Shown here piece by piece: positions 37,078 to 47,840 of a stretch of 64,000 nucleotides of DNA (positions are counted from its first letter, which is position 1; every line of letters starts with the position of its first letter). This DNA comes from Pseudomonas sp. Leaf48 (lineage in GTDB: Bacteria; Pseudomonadota; Gammaproteobacteria; Pseudomonadales; Pseudomonadaceae), in contig NZ_LMLH01000001.1 in NCBI RefSeq assembly GCF_001421885.1, positions 1,151 through 65,150 of the forward strand. Direction: 5' to 3'. The position numbers and the translations under genes were made by a program. The notes beneath the pieces were generated by a model. That model ran no database searches. It was given only the letters and a program-made list of their open reading frames with translations, and was not told the DNA's origin.

Positions 37078-38532
37078 CTACTCATAGTCACTGCCGACCG
37101 GATCGGCGCAGTCTTGTCGTGATGGCAGATTCCTGAAGGCGCTCAGGGCACGCTCGCGGGACGTGCTCAGATTGACGATCGGTGGCGGGTAGTCCGCGAC
37201 ACCAAACAAGCCACGCGCAGCAGGGTTGTGCACATCCTTTCGGTCCAGTTCAGTCAGCTGCGCAAGCCAGTGCCTGATGAACACGCCATTCGGGTCGAAT
37301 TTTTCCGACTGGCTCAGCGGATTGAAAATCCGGAAGTAGGGCGCGCAATCTGTGCCGGTTGATGCGCTCCACTGCCAGCCGCCGTTGTTCGCGGCCAGGT
37401 CACCATCGATCAGGTGACGCATGAAAAAGCGCTCGCCTTCGCGCCAGTCGATCAGCAGATTCTTGCTCAGGAACATTGCCACCACCATGCGCAGGCGGTT
37501 GTGCATCCAGCCGGTTTCGTGCAGTTGGCGCATGGCGGCATCAATGATCGGCAACCCGGTGCGTCCCGACTGCCAGGCCGCAAGGTCCGCGGGGGCGTCG
37601 CGCCAGGCCAGGGCTTCGGTTTCCGGGCGGAACGCGCGGTGCCGGGAAACCCGTGGGTAGCCCACCAGGATGTGTTTGTAGAACTCGCGCCAGAGCAATT
37701 CGTTGATCCAGGTAATTGCACCGGGTTTGCCGCTCTCGAACTCGCCGTGATTGCTTTGCAGGGCGGCGTGCAGGCATTGGCGTGGCGAGATCACACCGGC
37801 GGCGAGGTAGGCCGAGAGTTGACTGGTGCCGGGTTTCGCCGGGAAGTCCCGGTCGCTCTGGTAGTGCTCGATCCTGGCATCGGTAAAGCTGTCGAGGCGT
37901 CGTTGTGCTTCAGCCTCGCCGGCCGGCCATAGGTTGCGCAAACTGTCACTGGGGGGCGCAAAGCCTTCGATATGTTCGGGGATCAGGTCGCTGACAATAT
38001 TCATCGACGGTTGCGCCAGCGGCGCACGCACCAGGCCCGGCAGCGAATGGTGCAGGCGGTCGTAACACACCTTGCGGAACTGGCTGAAAACCTGGAAGTA
38101 AGTACCGGTCTTGGTCAGCACGCTGCCTGGCTTGAACAGCAACTGGTCGAGGTACGCACGAACCGTAACGCCTTCGTTGGTCAACGCCCTGTCTACGGCA
38201 GCATCCCGCCGGCTTTCATTGACGCCGTATTCTTCGTTGAGGTGCAGCGTATCGATCTGCAACTGCCGGCACAGCTCCAACAGAACGTTCGGCGCGTCAT
38301 CCCAGCGTGTGGCCTTGCGTATCAGCAGGGGAATGTTCAACGCGGCCAGCGCATGGCTCAACGCGCGCAGGTTACGCAGCCAGAAGTCCACTTTGCAGGG
38401 CGCGTCGTCATGCTCCAGCCATTGCTCCGGGCTCAATAGATACACCGCGACAACGGGGCCACGAGCAGCCGCGGCCGAGAGGGCGGTGTTGTCATGTACG
38501 CGCAAGTCGCTGCGCAGCCAGATCAATTGCAT
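37078..38532 (-). CDS. phrB: Deoxyribodipyrimidine photolyase
   Basis: This 484-residue flavoprotein repairs UV-induced cyclobutane pyrimidine dimers using light. The N-terminal antenna-binding domain starts MQLIWLRSDLRVHDNTAL. The FAD domain contains WINELLWREFYKHIL, TGLPIIDAAMRQLHETGWMH (class I signature), and the tail NNGGWQWSASTGTDCAPYFR. ATG 38532 fits the family start; an alternative ATG at 38553 overlaps the merR stop (TGATG) and would add seven residues. It follows a LitR-like regulator gene, so light control is likely. Confidence 0.95.
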   Translation of the reverse strand: MQLIWLRSDLRVHDNTALSAAAARGPVVAVYLLSPEQWLEHDDAPCKVDFWLRNLRALSHALAALNIPLLIRKATRWDDAPNVLLELCRQLQIDTLHLNEEYGVNESRRDAAVDRALTNEGVTVRAYLDQLLFKPGSVLTKTGTYFQVFSQFRKVCYDRLHHSLPGLVRAPLAQPSMNIVSDLIPEHIEGFAPPSDSLRNLWPAGEAEAQRRLDSFTDARIEHYQSDRDFPAKPGTSQLSAYLAAGVISPRQCLHAALQSNHGEFESGKPGAITWINELLWREFYKHILVGYPRVSRHRAFRPETEALAWRDAPADLAAWQSGRTGLPIIDAAMRQLHETGWMHNRLRMVVAMFLSKNLLIDWREGERFFMRHLIDGDLAANNGGWQWSASTGTDCAPYFRIFNPLSQSEKFDPNGVFIRHWLAQLTELDRKDVHNPAARGLFGVADYPPPIVNLSTSRERALSAFRNLPSRQDCADPVGSDYE

Positions 38533-38552
38533 TTTGCAGTCCGCTCGATTCA

Positions 38553-39494
38553 TCAGATGAGCCCACACTGAATCAGCGCCCGATGTGCCGATAACGGATC
38601 TTCGGCCAGGTACAAATCAGCGATACCGGTGGTGCTTGCGGACAACTCGGCGTGGTGGATGCATACCGTTGGTCCGGCAATCATTTTTGTGCAGCCCACG
38701 CCTTTCAACAGTCGCGGCAGCTGTGCCAGGTTCATGGCCTTGCTGGAATACAGCAGGACGCCACGGGGTTGTAGATGTTCGACGGCCAGCGTTAGTTCAC
38801 CGGCAGGCAGCGGCCAGTCGAAAACTTCCACCGGGCAATCGGCACTGCTGATCAACCAGGCGGCAAGCCACAAATGAGGCTCCAGTGGCAGGTCCGAATG
38901 GTTGATCAACAACAGTGGCGCGGTGCGCAACTGGCGATTGTTATGGTAGATGCGCGCACCGAATTTGCTACGCAGCCAGGAATAAAAAAACACCCGCTCC
39001 ATCTGCGCACCGAACTGGCCCTGCCAGCGCTGTTCCAGAACCGCCAGCAATGGCATCAGCAGTTGCTCGCACAGCGTTCGCGGCGGATACAGCGCCATCG
39101 ACTGATTGACCGTGTCATCAACGACGCGCTCGTCGAGTCGGGTGACCGCTTGCACCAGTGTTTGCAGCAATATGTGCCAATCGTTGTCAACGGACTCGCT
39201 GAACGCCAGCGGCGTGTCGAGCAGCTGTTTGACCTGGCTGACCGCCACGCCGCGATTGAGCCAGGTAAGAATGTTGTGGATGCGTTCTACATGTTCGGCG
39301 CAGAACAGACGATGTCCTTTGGGCGTGCGTTGCGGGACGATCAGACCGTACCGCCGTTCCCAGGCACGCAAGGTCACGGCATTGACTCCGGTTTGGCGTG
39401 CCACCTCGCGAATCGGCAACCAGCCATCGTCCAGGGATTTTTTGAAGTCATCGCCAAGGTCTTCGCTGGCGCTGGTATCGACAGTGTTTTTCAT
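38553..39494 (-). CDS. MerR-family regulator, LitR/CarH-like light-response type
   Basis: This 313-residue protein has an N-terminal MerR helix-turn-helix (LPIREVARQTGVNAVTLRAWERRYGL, residues about 26-50, followed by the wing). The C-terminal region is of the helical plus Rossmann-like type found in CarH/LitR regulators. The classical cobalamin ligand motif ExxH...DxHxxG is not evident, which fits the 'class II' LitR proteins described in P. putida. It overlaps DUF523/TudS (TAATG) and phrB (TGATG), so it is autoregulated with its targets. TGTACA boxes upstream of the operon are candidate binding sites. Confidence 0.85.
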   Translation of the reverse strand: MKNTVDTSASEDLGDDFKKSLDDGWLPIREVARQTGVNAVTLRAWERRYGLIVPQRTPKGHRLFCAEHVERIHNILTWLNRGVAVSQVKQLLDTPLAFSESVDNDWHILLQTLVQAVTRLDERVVDDTVNQSMALYPPRTLCEQLLMPLLAVLEQRWQGQFGAQMERVFFYSWLRSKFGARIYHNNRQLRTAPLLLINHSDLPLEPHLWLAAWLISSADCPVEVFDWPLPAGELTLAVEHLQPRGVLLYSSKAMNLAQLPRLLKGVGCTKMIAGPTVCIHHAELSASTTGIADLYLAEDPLSAHRALIQCGLI

Positions 39495-40453
39495 TAAATG
39501 GCATTTCGCAGGCTGAGATATTCCGGATACGGTTGCAGGTAAACCTGCTGTGCAATGTATGGGTCCGGGTGTTGGCGAAAGTAATGCTTGAGCAGCGTCA
39601 TCGGCACCACCAGCGGCACGATGCCCAGGCGGTATTGACTGATGACGTACTGCACTTCTTGTTTGTCCTCGGCGCTGATCGCCCGTTTCAGGTACCCGCT
39701 GATGTGTTGCAGGACATTAGTGTGAGTGCGGCGAGTGGCGCATATTTTCAAAGCAGCCATCAACTCGCTGAAGTATCGCGGGCCGATTTGTTGCGGATCG
39801 GTGTCGCCCATGCTGCCCAGCAGATTACCCAGCACTTTGTATTGCACCGGGTTGTGGGCCATCAGCAGGTACTTGTAGTGCGAATGAAACTCTGTGAGTG
39901 CGCGCCGGGTCAGGCCTCGCCCCAGCAATTGCTGCCAGGCGCTGTAGGCGAACACTCGGGTGATGAAGTTCTCCCGCAGCACCGGATCGTTGAGCCGGCC
40001 GTCCTCTTCCACAGGCAAGTCGGGGTGCAGGCTGCAGAAGGCCCGAGCGTAAATCCCCTGGCCGTCATCGCCCTGCGAAGCGCCATTGGTGTTGTAGACC
40101 TTGACCCGATGCAGCCCGCAGGAAGGAGATTTCTGCATGAAGATGTATCCGCAGATGTCATTGAGTTCCGCAGCCATTTTCCGGCCATAGGCGGCCAGCG
40201 GTTGGGTCGCGTCGAGAGACTGATCGACCGAGCCTCTGGCTTCGGGTTGCTCGGCGCGTCCTACCAGCCTGATCGGCTGGCGTGGAATGCCCAGGCCAAT
40301 GGCGACTTCCGGGCAAACCGGGATGAAGTCGAAGCAGTCAGTGAGGGTGCGGGTGCACAGCCGGGATTCCTTGTGTCCGCCGTTATAGCGCACATCGAAC
40401 CCCATCAGGCAGGCGCTGATGGCGATTTTCGGTCTCGCGGGAGTGGGGAGCAT
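39494..40453 (-). CDS. TudS (DUF523)-DUF1722 fusion protein
   Basis: Of 319 residues, the first 160 are a DUF523 domain with the three cysteines that hold the [4Fe-4S] cluster of thiouracil desulfurase TudS (ISACLMGF, PVCPEVAIG, KSPSCGLHR). Residues from about 170 onward are DUF1722 (YbgA), of unknown function. TudS removes sulfur from 2-thiouracil; the substrate of the fusion form is unproven. ATG 40453 is preceded by GAGG. It heads the operon TudS-merR-phrB-SDR behind a promoter with four TGTACA boxes. Confidence 0.87.
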   Translation of the reverse strand: MLPTPARPKIAISACLMGFDVRYNGGHKESRLCTRTLTDCFDFIPVCPEVAIGLGIPRQPIRLVGRAEQPEARGSVDQSLDATQPLAAYGRKMAAELNDICGYIFMQKSPSCGLHRVKVYNTNGASQGDDGQGIYARAFCSLHPDLPVEEDGRLNDPVLRENFITRVFAYSAWQQLLGRGLTRRALTEFHSHYKYLLMAHNPVQYKVLGNLLGSMGDTDPQQIGPRYFSELMAALKICATRRTHTNVLQHISGYLKRAISAEDKQEVQYVISQYRLGIVPLVVPMTLLKHYFRQHPDPYIAQQVYLQPYPEYLSLRNAI

Positions 40454-40475
40454 CGGCGTACCTCGAATCTAAACC

Positions 40476-40549
40476 TGTACAGCCAGGAAGATCTGTACAA
40501 CATTGTTACATCTTAGATTCGAAGCTGTACAAGTCAAACTATATGTACA
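40476..40549 (-). promoter_or_regulatory. Promoter of the phrB operon with four TGTACA boxes
   Basis: TGTACA occurs at 40476, 40494, 40526 and 40544, that is, two TGTACA-N12-TGTACA pairs. On the minus strand TTGACT (40532-40537) and TAAGAT (40510-40515) with a 16-base spacer form a possible -35/-10 promoter, with one box inside the spacer and others before and after, a layout suited to a MerR/LitR repressor. Confidence 0.7.
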
Positions 40550-40576
40550 AGTTTTTTGGGTCGATCAACGCCCCCT

Positions 40577-40603
40577 GTAGGAGCAGCCTTCGGTAGCTCC
40601 TAC
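40577..40603. repeat. Short REP-like hairpin
   Basis: GTAGGAGC / GCTCCTAC, an 8-bp stem in the 200-base gap between the TudS promoter and the FAD gene stop; may serve as the end of the FAD gene transcript. Confidence 0.5.
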
Positions 40604-40650
40604 ACGACCATACGTATTCGCATACACACCCATACACCTGCGGCAACGGA

Positions 40651-41712
<1,062 letters not shown>

Positions 41713-41833
41713 TTAGCGTTCTCGTTCTGACAGCTTGGCCTATTGTTAACCATAGCGCCTGCTCGATACCAAAGATCCCTGCTTATAAAAATAGACTAAC
41801 GGACAGGGTAAAACGCCACGCGAGGAACAAGTC

Positions 41834-42736
41834 ATGCACATATTGCTGACCGGCGGTACTGGTCTGATAGGACGTCAGCTCTGCCGGCTGTGGTTGAGCC
41901 AGGGACATCGTCTGACCGTCTGTAGTCGCAAGCCTGAAACAGTCGCGAAAACATGCGGTGCTCAAGTGCAGGGGATTGCCCGGTTGGAGGACGTCGGGCA
42001 GGAACCGGTAGATGCCGTTATCAATCTGGCGGGTGCGCCGATTGCCGACCGGCTCTGGACGCACAAACGCAAAGCCGTGTTGTGGAGCAGCCGTATCACG
42101 CTGACCGAAACCCTGCTGGCCTGGCTTGAGACTCGAGAGCACAAGCCACAGGTGCTGATCTCCGGTTCCGCAATCGGTTGGTACGGCGATGGCGGTGAGC
42201 GCGAGTTGACCGAAGAGTCACCGCCAGTCATCGATGATTTCGCCAGTCAGCTGTGCATCGCCTGGGAGGAGACCGCCCAGCGCGCGGAAGCCTTGGGCAT
42301 CCGCGTAATCCTCATCCGTACCGGGTTGGTGTTGTCGGCAGAGGGCGGCTTTTTGTCGCGGCTTACAATGCCGTTCAAACTGGGCTTGGGAGGGCCGATT
42401 GGCAGCGGCCGGCAATGGATGCCGTGGATTCACATCAAGGATCAAATCGCCCTGATTGATTTTCTTCTGCACCGCAATCAGGCCAGCGGTCCATATAATG
42501 CGTGCGCGCCTGCACCGGTGCGCAACCGCGAGTTCGCCAACACGCTAGGCAGTGTGCTGCATCGTCCGGCGTTCATGCCGATGCCGTCCTTCGTGTTGAA
42601 GGTAGGCCTGGGCGAGTTGTCCTTGTTGTTGCTGGGCGGCCAGCGGGCGACCCCGATGCGTTTGTTGCAAGACGGTTTCATCTTTCAGTTCACGGATTTG
42701 CGCGCGGCGTTGGACGATCTGTCCAGCCGCCTTTGA
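41834..42736 (+). CDS. TIGR01777-family NAD-dependent epimerase-like protein
   Basis: This 300-residue protein of the YfcH/TIGR01777 type has the Rossmann loop [17 protein letters not shown] and the family's [20 protein letters not shown] and [13 protein letters not shown] motifs. The C-terminal domain ([25 protein letters not shown]) is also typical. The substrate is unknown. It diverges from the FAD gene, sharing a 196-base regulatory region, and is followed 13 bases later by hemH. Confidence 0.92.
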   Translation: MHILLTGGTGLIGRQLCRLWLSQGHRLTVCSRKPETVAKTCGAQVQGIARLEDVGQEPVDAVINLAGAPIADRLWTHKRKAVLWSSRITLTETLLAWLETREHKPQVLISGSAIGWYGDGGERELTEESPPVIDDFASQLCIAWEETAQRAEALGIRVILIRTGLVLSAEGGFLSRLTMPFKLGLGGPIGSGRQWMPWIHIKDQIALIDFLLHRNQASGPYNACAPAPVRNREFANTLGSVLHRPAFMPMPSFVLKVGLGELSLLLLGGQRATPMRLLQDGFIFQFTDLRAALDDLSSRL

Positions 42737-42749
42737 AATAGGATGTTGC

Positions 42750-43772
42750 ATGACCGATCACGCATTGCTTCTGGTCAATCTGGGTTCACCTGCCTCCACC
42801 TCGGTGGCGGATGTACGCAGCTACCTCAATCAATTTCTGATGGACCCGTACGTGATCGACCTGCCCTGGCCGGTGCGGCGTTTGCTGGTATCGCTGATCC
42901 TGATCAAGCGTCCGGAGCAGTCGGCTCATGCCTACGCCTCGATCTGGTGGGAGGAGGGCTCGCCACTCGTGGTGCTCAGCCGTCGCCTGCAACAGGCCAT
43001 GACCGCTCAATGGCATCATGGCCCGGTCGAGTTGGCCATGCGCTACGGCGAGCCGTCGATCGAGTCTACGCTGGTGCGCATGGCCGCAGCGGGGCACAAA
43101 CGAATCACCCTGGCGCCGCTTTATCCACAGTTCGCCGACAGCACCACTACCACTGTGATCGAAGAAGCCAAGCGTGTGCTGCGGGAGAATAAACTCAATG
43201 TGCAGCTCTCGGTTCTCCAGCCTTTTTACGATCAGCCGGAGTATCTCGATGCATTGGTGGCGACAGCCAGGCCACATCTGCAGCAGGATTTCGATCACTT
43301 GCTGTTGAGCTTTCACGGTTTGCCGGAGCGGCATCTGAAGAAGCTCAATCCAGGACACTGCTTCGAGGGCGGCGGCGACTGCTGCGCCGGTGCGCCAGCG
43401 GAAGTGGTCGCCACCTGTTATCGCGGCCAGTGCCTGCGTACTGCGGCAGAATTTGCCAAGCGCATGGGATTGCCGGACGGCAAGTGGTCGGTGTCGTTCC
43501 AGTCGCGTCTGGGGCGGGCGAAATGGATCGAGCCTTATACCGAAGCGCGCCTCGATGAACTGGCCAAAAATGGTGTGAAAAAGTTGTTGGTGATGTGCCC
43601 GGCATTCGTCGCCGATTGCATCGAGACGCTGGAAGAGATCGGTGATCGCGGGCTGGAGCAATTCCGTGAGGCAGGCGGCGAGGAGTTGGTGCTGGTGCCG
43701 TGTCTCAACGATGACCCGCAGTGGGCGCGGGCGTTGAGTACCTTGTGTGAAAGAGCGCCGTTGTCACTATAG
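42750..43772 (+). CDS. hemH: Ferrochelatase
   Basis: This 340-residue enzyme inserts Fe(II) into protoporphyrin IX, the last step of haem synthesis. Family marks are [19 protein letters not shown] at the N-terminus, [16 protein letters not shown] with the catalytic His, and [19 protein letters not shown]. It follows the TIGR01777 gene closely. Its place by the light module makes sense because its porphyrin substrate is a photosensitiser; that link is an inference. Confidence 0.97.
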   Translation: MTDHALLLVNLGSPASTSVADVRSYLNQFLMDPYVIDLPWPVRRLLVSLILIKRPEQSAHAYASIWWEEGSPLVVLSRRLQQAMTAQWHHGPVELAMRYGEPSIESTLVRMAAAGHKRITLAPLYPQFADSTTTTVIEEAKRVLRENKLNVQLSVLQPFYDQPEYLDALVATARPHLQQDFDHLLLSFHGLPERHLKKLNPGHCFEGGGDCCAGAPAEVVATCYRGQCLRTAAEFAKRMGLPDGKWSVSFQSRLGRAKWIEPYTEARLDELAKNGVKKLLVMCPAFVADCIETLEEIGDRGLEQFREAGGEELVLVPCLNDDPQWARALSTLCERAPLSL

Positions 43773-43782
43773 GAACACAAAC

Positions 43783-43953
43783 TGTGGCGAGGGGGCTTGT
43801 CGGACCGCCGCACCGCCGCACCGCCCCGTTCGGCTGCGAAGCAGTCGTAAACCCGGCAAACGCATTGTGTCTGGTGCAACGCGTTTGCCGGATTTAGGGC
43901 CGCTTCGCGACCCAACGGGGCGGTGCGGCGGTCCGACAAGCCCCATCGCCACA
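43783..43953. repeat. Large complex inverted repeat (BIME) of a second REP type
   Basis: About 70-base imperfect arms from TGTGGCGAGGGGGCTTGTCG (43783) to its complement ending at 43953. The left arm contains a tandem ACCGCCGC doubling and a GTTCGGCTGCGAAGCAG hairpin; CGGCAAACGC pairs with GCGTTTGCCG near the centre. The sequence family differs from the GCGGGCTTGCTCGC REPs. Confidence 0.85.
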
Positions 43954-43969
43954 GGGATCGAGTGAACTA

Positions 43970-45244
43970 TTAGAGCAACGGCTCATCCGCCTTCTTATGC
44001 TTCCAGCCGTCATTGCCCGGCAGCAACAGGTTCAAGCCAATCGCCACCACCGCGCACAGCGCAATGCCTTTGAGGCCGAAGTCGTCGGGGCCGGTGCCGG
44101 TGCCGATCAGCACGCCGCCAATTCCGAATACCAGGGTCACCGAGACGATCACCAGATTGCGCGCTTCGCCCAGGTCGATCTTGTGGCGGATCAGCGTGTT
44201 CATGCCCACCGCGGCGATCGAACCGAACAACAGGCAGAGAATCCCGCCCATCACCGGCACCGGGATGCTTTGCAGCAGTGCGCCGAACTTGCCGATGAAC
44301 GCCAGGCTGATGGCAAAGATCGCCGCCCAGGTCATGATTTTCGGGTTGTAGTTCTTGGTCAGCATCACCGCGCCCGTCACTTCGGCGTACGTGGTGTTGG
44401 GTGGGCCGCCAAACAGACCGGCTGCCGTGGTGGCAATGCCGTCGCCGAGCAAGGTGCGGTGCAGGCCGGGCTTCTTCAGGTAATCGCGACCGGTCACGCT
44501 ACCCACGGCAATCACGCCACCAATGTGCTCGATCGCGGGCGCCAGGGCGACCGGGACGATGAACAGAATTGCCTGCCAGTTGAATTCGGGAGCAGTGAAG
44601 GCGGGGATGGCGAACCAGGGGGCGGCGGCAATTTTCGCCGTATCGACCACGCCGAAGTAGAACGCCATGGCAAAACCGACCAATACGCCGGAAATGATCG
44701 GCACCAGGCGGAAAATGCCTTTACCGAACACCGCGACGATCAGGGTTGTCAGCAGCGCCGGCATCGAGATCAGCATCGCCGTCTGGTAATGAATCAGTTC
44801 GCTGCCATCACCGGCCTTGCCCATCGCCATGTTGGCGGCAATCGGTGCCATGGCCAGGCCAATGGAAATAATCACCGGACCGATGACCACCGGAGGCAGC
44901 AAACGGTCGATGAAGCCGGTTCCTTTGATCTTCACGGCAAGGCCGAGGAAGGTATAGACGAAACCTGCCGCCATCACGCCGCCCATGGTCGCGGCCAGGC
45001 CGAACTGGCCCTTGGCGAGAATGATCGGGGTAATGAAGGCAAAGCTCGATGCCAGGAACACTGGCACCTGACGCCCGGTGACGATCTGGAACAGGATTGT
45101 CCCCAGGCCGGCTGTGAACAGCGCAACGTTCGGGTCAAGGCCGGTAATCAGCGGCATCAATACCAGGGCGCCGAACGCCACGAACAGCATCTGCGCGCCG
45201 GACAGCACCGTGCGCCAGAGCGGATCGTTGAACTCTTGCTGCAT
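43970..45244 (-). CDS. uraA: Uracil permease, NCS2 family
   Basis: This 424-residue inner-membrane transporter has about 14 helices and brings uracil in with protons. Typical stretches are QMLFVAFGALVLMPLITGLDP, the substrate-site VALAPAIEHIGGVIAVGSVTG and GDGIATTAAGLFGGPPNTTYAEVTGAV. The start is ATG 45244 behind GAAGGA; the TTG two codons earlier is less likely. It overlaps the upp-uraA junction by nothing more than two bases of spacing, so uptake and phosphoribosylation of uracil are made together. Confidence 0.95.
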   Translation of the reverse strand: MQQEFNDPLWRTVLSGAQMLFVAFGALVLMPLITGLDPNVALFTAGLGTILFQIVTGRQVPVFLASSFAFITPIILAKGQFGLAATMGGVMAAGFVYTFLGLAVKIKGTGFIDRLLPPVVIGPVIISIGLAMAPIAANMAMGKAGDGSELIHYQTAMLISMPALLTTLIVAVFGKGIFRLVPIISGVLVGFAMAFYFGVVDTAKIAAAPWFAIPAFTAPEFNWQAILFIVPVALAPAIEHIGGVIAVGSVTGRDYLKKPGLHRTLLGDGIATTAAGLFGGPPNTTYAEVTGAVMLTKNYNPKIMTWAAIFAISLAFIGKFGALLQSIPVPVMGGILCLLFGSIAAVGMNTLIRHKIDLGEARNLVIVSVTLVFGIGGVLIGTGTGPDDFGLKGIALCAVVAIGLNLLLPGNDGWKHKKADEPLL

Positions 45245-45246
45245 GG

Positions 45247-45885
45247 TCAAGCGTCCTTCTGCTTGGTGCCGAAGATCTTGTCACCGGCATCGCCCAGGCC
45301 CGGGATGATGTATCCGTGTTCGTTCAGTTTTTGATCAATGGAGGCGGTATAGATGATAACGTCCGGGTGAGCCTTTTCTACTGCGGCGATGCCTTCCGGG
45401 GCGGCAACCAGCACCATGGCGCGGATCTCGCGGCAACCGGCCTTCTTCAGCAGGTCGATGGTGGCAACCATGGAGCTGCCGGTGGCGAGCATCGGGTCGA
45501 TGATCATTGCCAGGCGTTCGTCGATTTCCGGAACCAGTTTTTCCAGGTAAGTGTGCGCCTGCAGGGTTTCTTCGTTGCGGGCCACACCCACGGCGCTGAC
45601 CTTGGCGCCCGGGATCAGGCTGAGCACGCCTTCGAGCATGCCAATGCCGGCCCGCAGAATCGGTACTACAGTAATCTTCTTGCCGGCGATTTTCTCGACC
45701 GACACAGTGCCGCACCAGCCTTCGATATCGTAGGTTTCCAGCGGCAGGTCTTTGGTGGCTTCATAGGTCAGCAGGGCACCGACTTCCTGAGCGAGCTCAC
45801 GGAAATTCTTCGTGCTGATGTCTGCGCGGCGCATCAGGCCAAGTTTATGACGGATCAGCGGATGGCGGATCTCGAGGATGGGCAT
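45247..45885 (-). CDS. upp: Uracil phosphoribosyltransferase
   Basis: This 212-residue salvage enzyme makes UMP from uracil and PRPP. The start [19 protein letters not shown] is the family N-terminus. [20 protein letters not shown] is the PRPP loop and [15 protein letters not shown] the C-terminal uracil-site motif. ATG 45885 is chosen over an upstream ATG eight codons earlier. It precedes uraA and is divergent from hpt across 172 bases. Confidence 0.97.
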   Translation of the reverse strand: MPILEIRHPLIRHKLGLMRRADISTKNFRELAQEVGALLTYEATKDLPLETYDIEGWCGTVSVEKIAGKKITVVPILRAGIGMLEGVLSLIPGAKVSAVGVARNEETLQAHTYLEKLVPEIDERLAMIIDPMLATGSSMVATIDLLKKAGCREIRAMVLVAAPEGIAAVEKAHPDVIIYTASIDQKLNEHGYIIPGLGDAGDKIFGTKQKDA

Positions 45886-46057
45886 GGGAAAGGCTCCGGC
45901 GGCGGGCAAAAAAACCGGCCTAGATTAATCTATCCGAGGGTGATGTCCTATAGACATAAAGTACGTTAGTCCATAAACGCTTGATCTGGCCGGGCTTGAT
46001 GCGTACCTTTGCCCGCTTTTCCTGAACCGTCCCCCCCTTAATCCCCTGGAGAGCCCC

Positions 46058-46615
46058 ATGTCCGCTGATCTCGAGCATATCCGTCAAGTCATGCGAGAGG
46101 CTGACTGCCTGTACACCGAGTCTGAAGTCGAAGCGGCCATCGCCCGCGTCGGTGCACAAATCAACGACCAGTTGGCCGACAGCAACCCGGTGGTGTTCTG
46201 CGTGATGAACGGCGGGCTGATTTTCTCCGGGAAATTGCTGACCTACCTGCACTTCCCGCTGGAGGCGTCGTACCTGCACGCCACCCGCTATCGCAACGAA
46301 ACCAGCGGCGGCGACCTGTTCTGGAAAGCCAAGCCGGAAGTTTCGTTCATCGACCGCGACGTGCTGATCATTGACGACATCCTCGACGAAGGTCACACCC
46401 TGGGCGCGATCATCGACTTCTGCAAACATGCCGGTGCCCGTGCCGTGCACACCGCGGTGTTGATCGACAAGGACCACGACCGCAAGGCCCGTCCGGACCT
46501 GAAAGCCGATTTCGTCGGCCTGCCGTGCATTGACCGTTACATCTTCGGTTACGGCATGGACTACAAAGGCTACTGGCGTAACGCCAACGGGATCTTTGCC
46601 GTTAAAGGAATGTAA
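46058..46615 (+). CDS. hpt: Hypoxanthine-guanine phosphoribosyltransferase
   Basis: This 185-residue purine salvage enzyme uses PRPP to convert hypoxanthine or guanine to IMP or GMP. The PRPP-binding loop is VLIIDDILDEGHTLGAI, and VVFCVMNGGLIFSGKL and IFGYGMDYKGYWRN are further family features. It is the first gene of a plus-strand unit with a cupin gene four bases downstream. Confidence 0.94.
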   Translation: MSADLEHIRQVMREADCLYTESEVEAAIARVGAQINDQLADSNPVVFCVMNGGLIFSGKLLTYLHFPLEASYLHATRYRNETSGGDLFWKAKPEVSFIDRDVLIIDDILDEGHTLGAIIDFCKHAGARAVHTAVLIDKDHDRKARPDLKADFVGLPCIDRYIFGYGMDYKGYWRNANGIFAVKGM

Positions 46616-46618
46616 ACG

Positions 46619-47092
46619 ATGGCGACGCCAAGCTTTCTTGATCAAACACTGTTTACGCAGTTGGCCGAAAAAGCTGCGGCTAACCCTCGTGGGCGACAGC
46701 ACCACAACTTCCATCAGATGGAAGAGGCTTGCCATCGTATGGCGGTGGCGTTGCAGCCATCCACGTACATCCCGCCTCATCGCCATCTGGGAGAGAACAA
46801 GGCCGAAACCTTGCTGGTCCTCAAAGGCCGCCTCGGTGTGCTGATTTTCGACGAAACCGGTGCCGTGCTGAGCAAGACAGTTCTGCAGGCCGGTGGCGAC
46901 TGTGTGGGCGTGGATCTGCCAACCGGCGTATTCCACGGCCTGGTGGTGCTGGAAGCCGATAGCCTGATGTTCGAATGCAAGGCTGGCCCTTACCGTCCTG
47001 TTGGCGAGGGCGAGCTGGCTCACTGGGCTCCTCGTGAGGGCGAGCCTGGCGTTGCCGAGTATCACGCCTGGATGCGCGCGCAGTTCGACTGA
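46619..47092 (+). CDS. WbuC-family cupin protein
   Basis: This 157-residue single-domain cupin has the metal-binding pattern PPHRHLGENKAETLLVLKG followed by a second-motif His in GVFHGLVVLE, the arrangement of the WbuC family. The substrate and role are unknown, although WbuC-like proteins also occur in O-antigen clusters. It begins four bases past the hpt stop and is surely co-transcribed. No other surface-polysaccharide genes lie here. Confidence 0.85.
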   Translation: MATPSFLDQTLFTQLAEKAAANPRGRQHHNFHQMEEACHRMAVALQPSTYIPPHRHLGENKAETLLVLKGRLGVLIFDETGAVLSKTVLQAGGDCVGVDLPTGVFHGLVVLEADSLMFECKAGPYRPVGEGELAHWAPREGEPGVAEYHAWMRAQFD

Positions 47093-47104
47093 TGACCCCG
47101 ACTT

Positions 47105-47218
47105 TGTAGGAGCGAGCCCGCTCGCGATGGACCTGAGAACGCCGCAGGGTGTCAGGGCGCCAACATAATCGTTGACGACCATCGTCGGAGCGCCGCCCGG
47201 AGCATGCTCGCTCCTACA
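47105..47218. repeat. Inverted REP pair
   Basis: TTGTAGGAGCGAGCCCGCTC... at the left and ...GAGCATGCTCGCTCCTACA at the right; the right arm is degenerate in the middle. Confidence 0.75.
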
Positions 47219-47291
47219 GGGGGGGCGGTGTCTGCAGAAGTTTTTTTTACTCCCATGCTAGAGTGCCCGGCCCCGCCCTCCGGAGCCTGCC

Positions 47292-47777
47292 ATGAGTGTT
47301 TTGATCCGCTGCTGCGCCGCCCTGTTGTTGACACTCAGTCTGCCTCTGGCCGCCGCCCCGGCGCCGATGCACAGCCAGTTCCTGCCGCCTGACGACCTCA
47401 CTTTGCGCGCTGCCGAGCCCGAGCAGCAGCAATTGCTGCAGGTCACCGATTATTCAGTGGTGGTCGGCGCTCAGCGCCAATCCAGTCAACAGCCGATTCC
47501 GATCACCTCGCCGCTGTTGATTCGCCTCAAGGGCAAGTCCCTGAATAAAGGCGCGACGATCAATCAGGTGCTGGTCAATTTCGATGGGGAGAGCAAGAGC
47601 CTGAAAAAGCCGGTCTACGACGAGCAGAGCAAGACCCTGACGCTGTACTACCCGCTGGCTCAGTACCGCGTGGTGATCGATTTGCTGCGCAATGACACGG
47701 TGTACTGCCAGTTTCTCAGTTACGCCAACGGCCATGTCTGGGCCGATCTGCACACTGGCAGCATTCGTCCGCGTTGA
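47292..47777 (+). CDS. Conserved secreted protein of unknown function
   Basis: This 161-residue protein has a cleavable signal peptide (MSVLIRCCAALLLTLSLPLA followed by AAPAP), so it is periplasmic or secreted. The mature part is beta-rich with no recognised motif (SPLLIRLKGKSLNKGATINQ, VWADLHTGSIRPR at the end). Homologues occupy the same spot in other pseudomonads. Function unknown. Confidence 0.75.
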   Translation: MSVLIRCCAALLLTLSLPLAAAPAPMHSQFLPPDDLTLRAAEPEQQQLLQVTDYSVVVGAQRQSSQQPIPITSPLLIRLKGKSLNKGATINQVLVNFDGESKSLKKPVYDEQSKTLTLYYPLAQYRVVIDLLRNDTVYCQFLSYANGHVWADLHTGSIRPR

Positions 47778-47840
47778 GCCCCGAGCCTGCACGGGGGTAA
47801 ACTGCCCGCCCCGTGTAATGTCTGCGAGCTGGAGTCGGCA

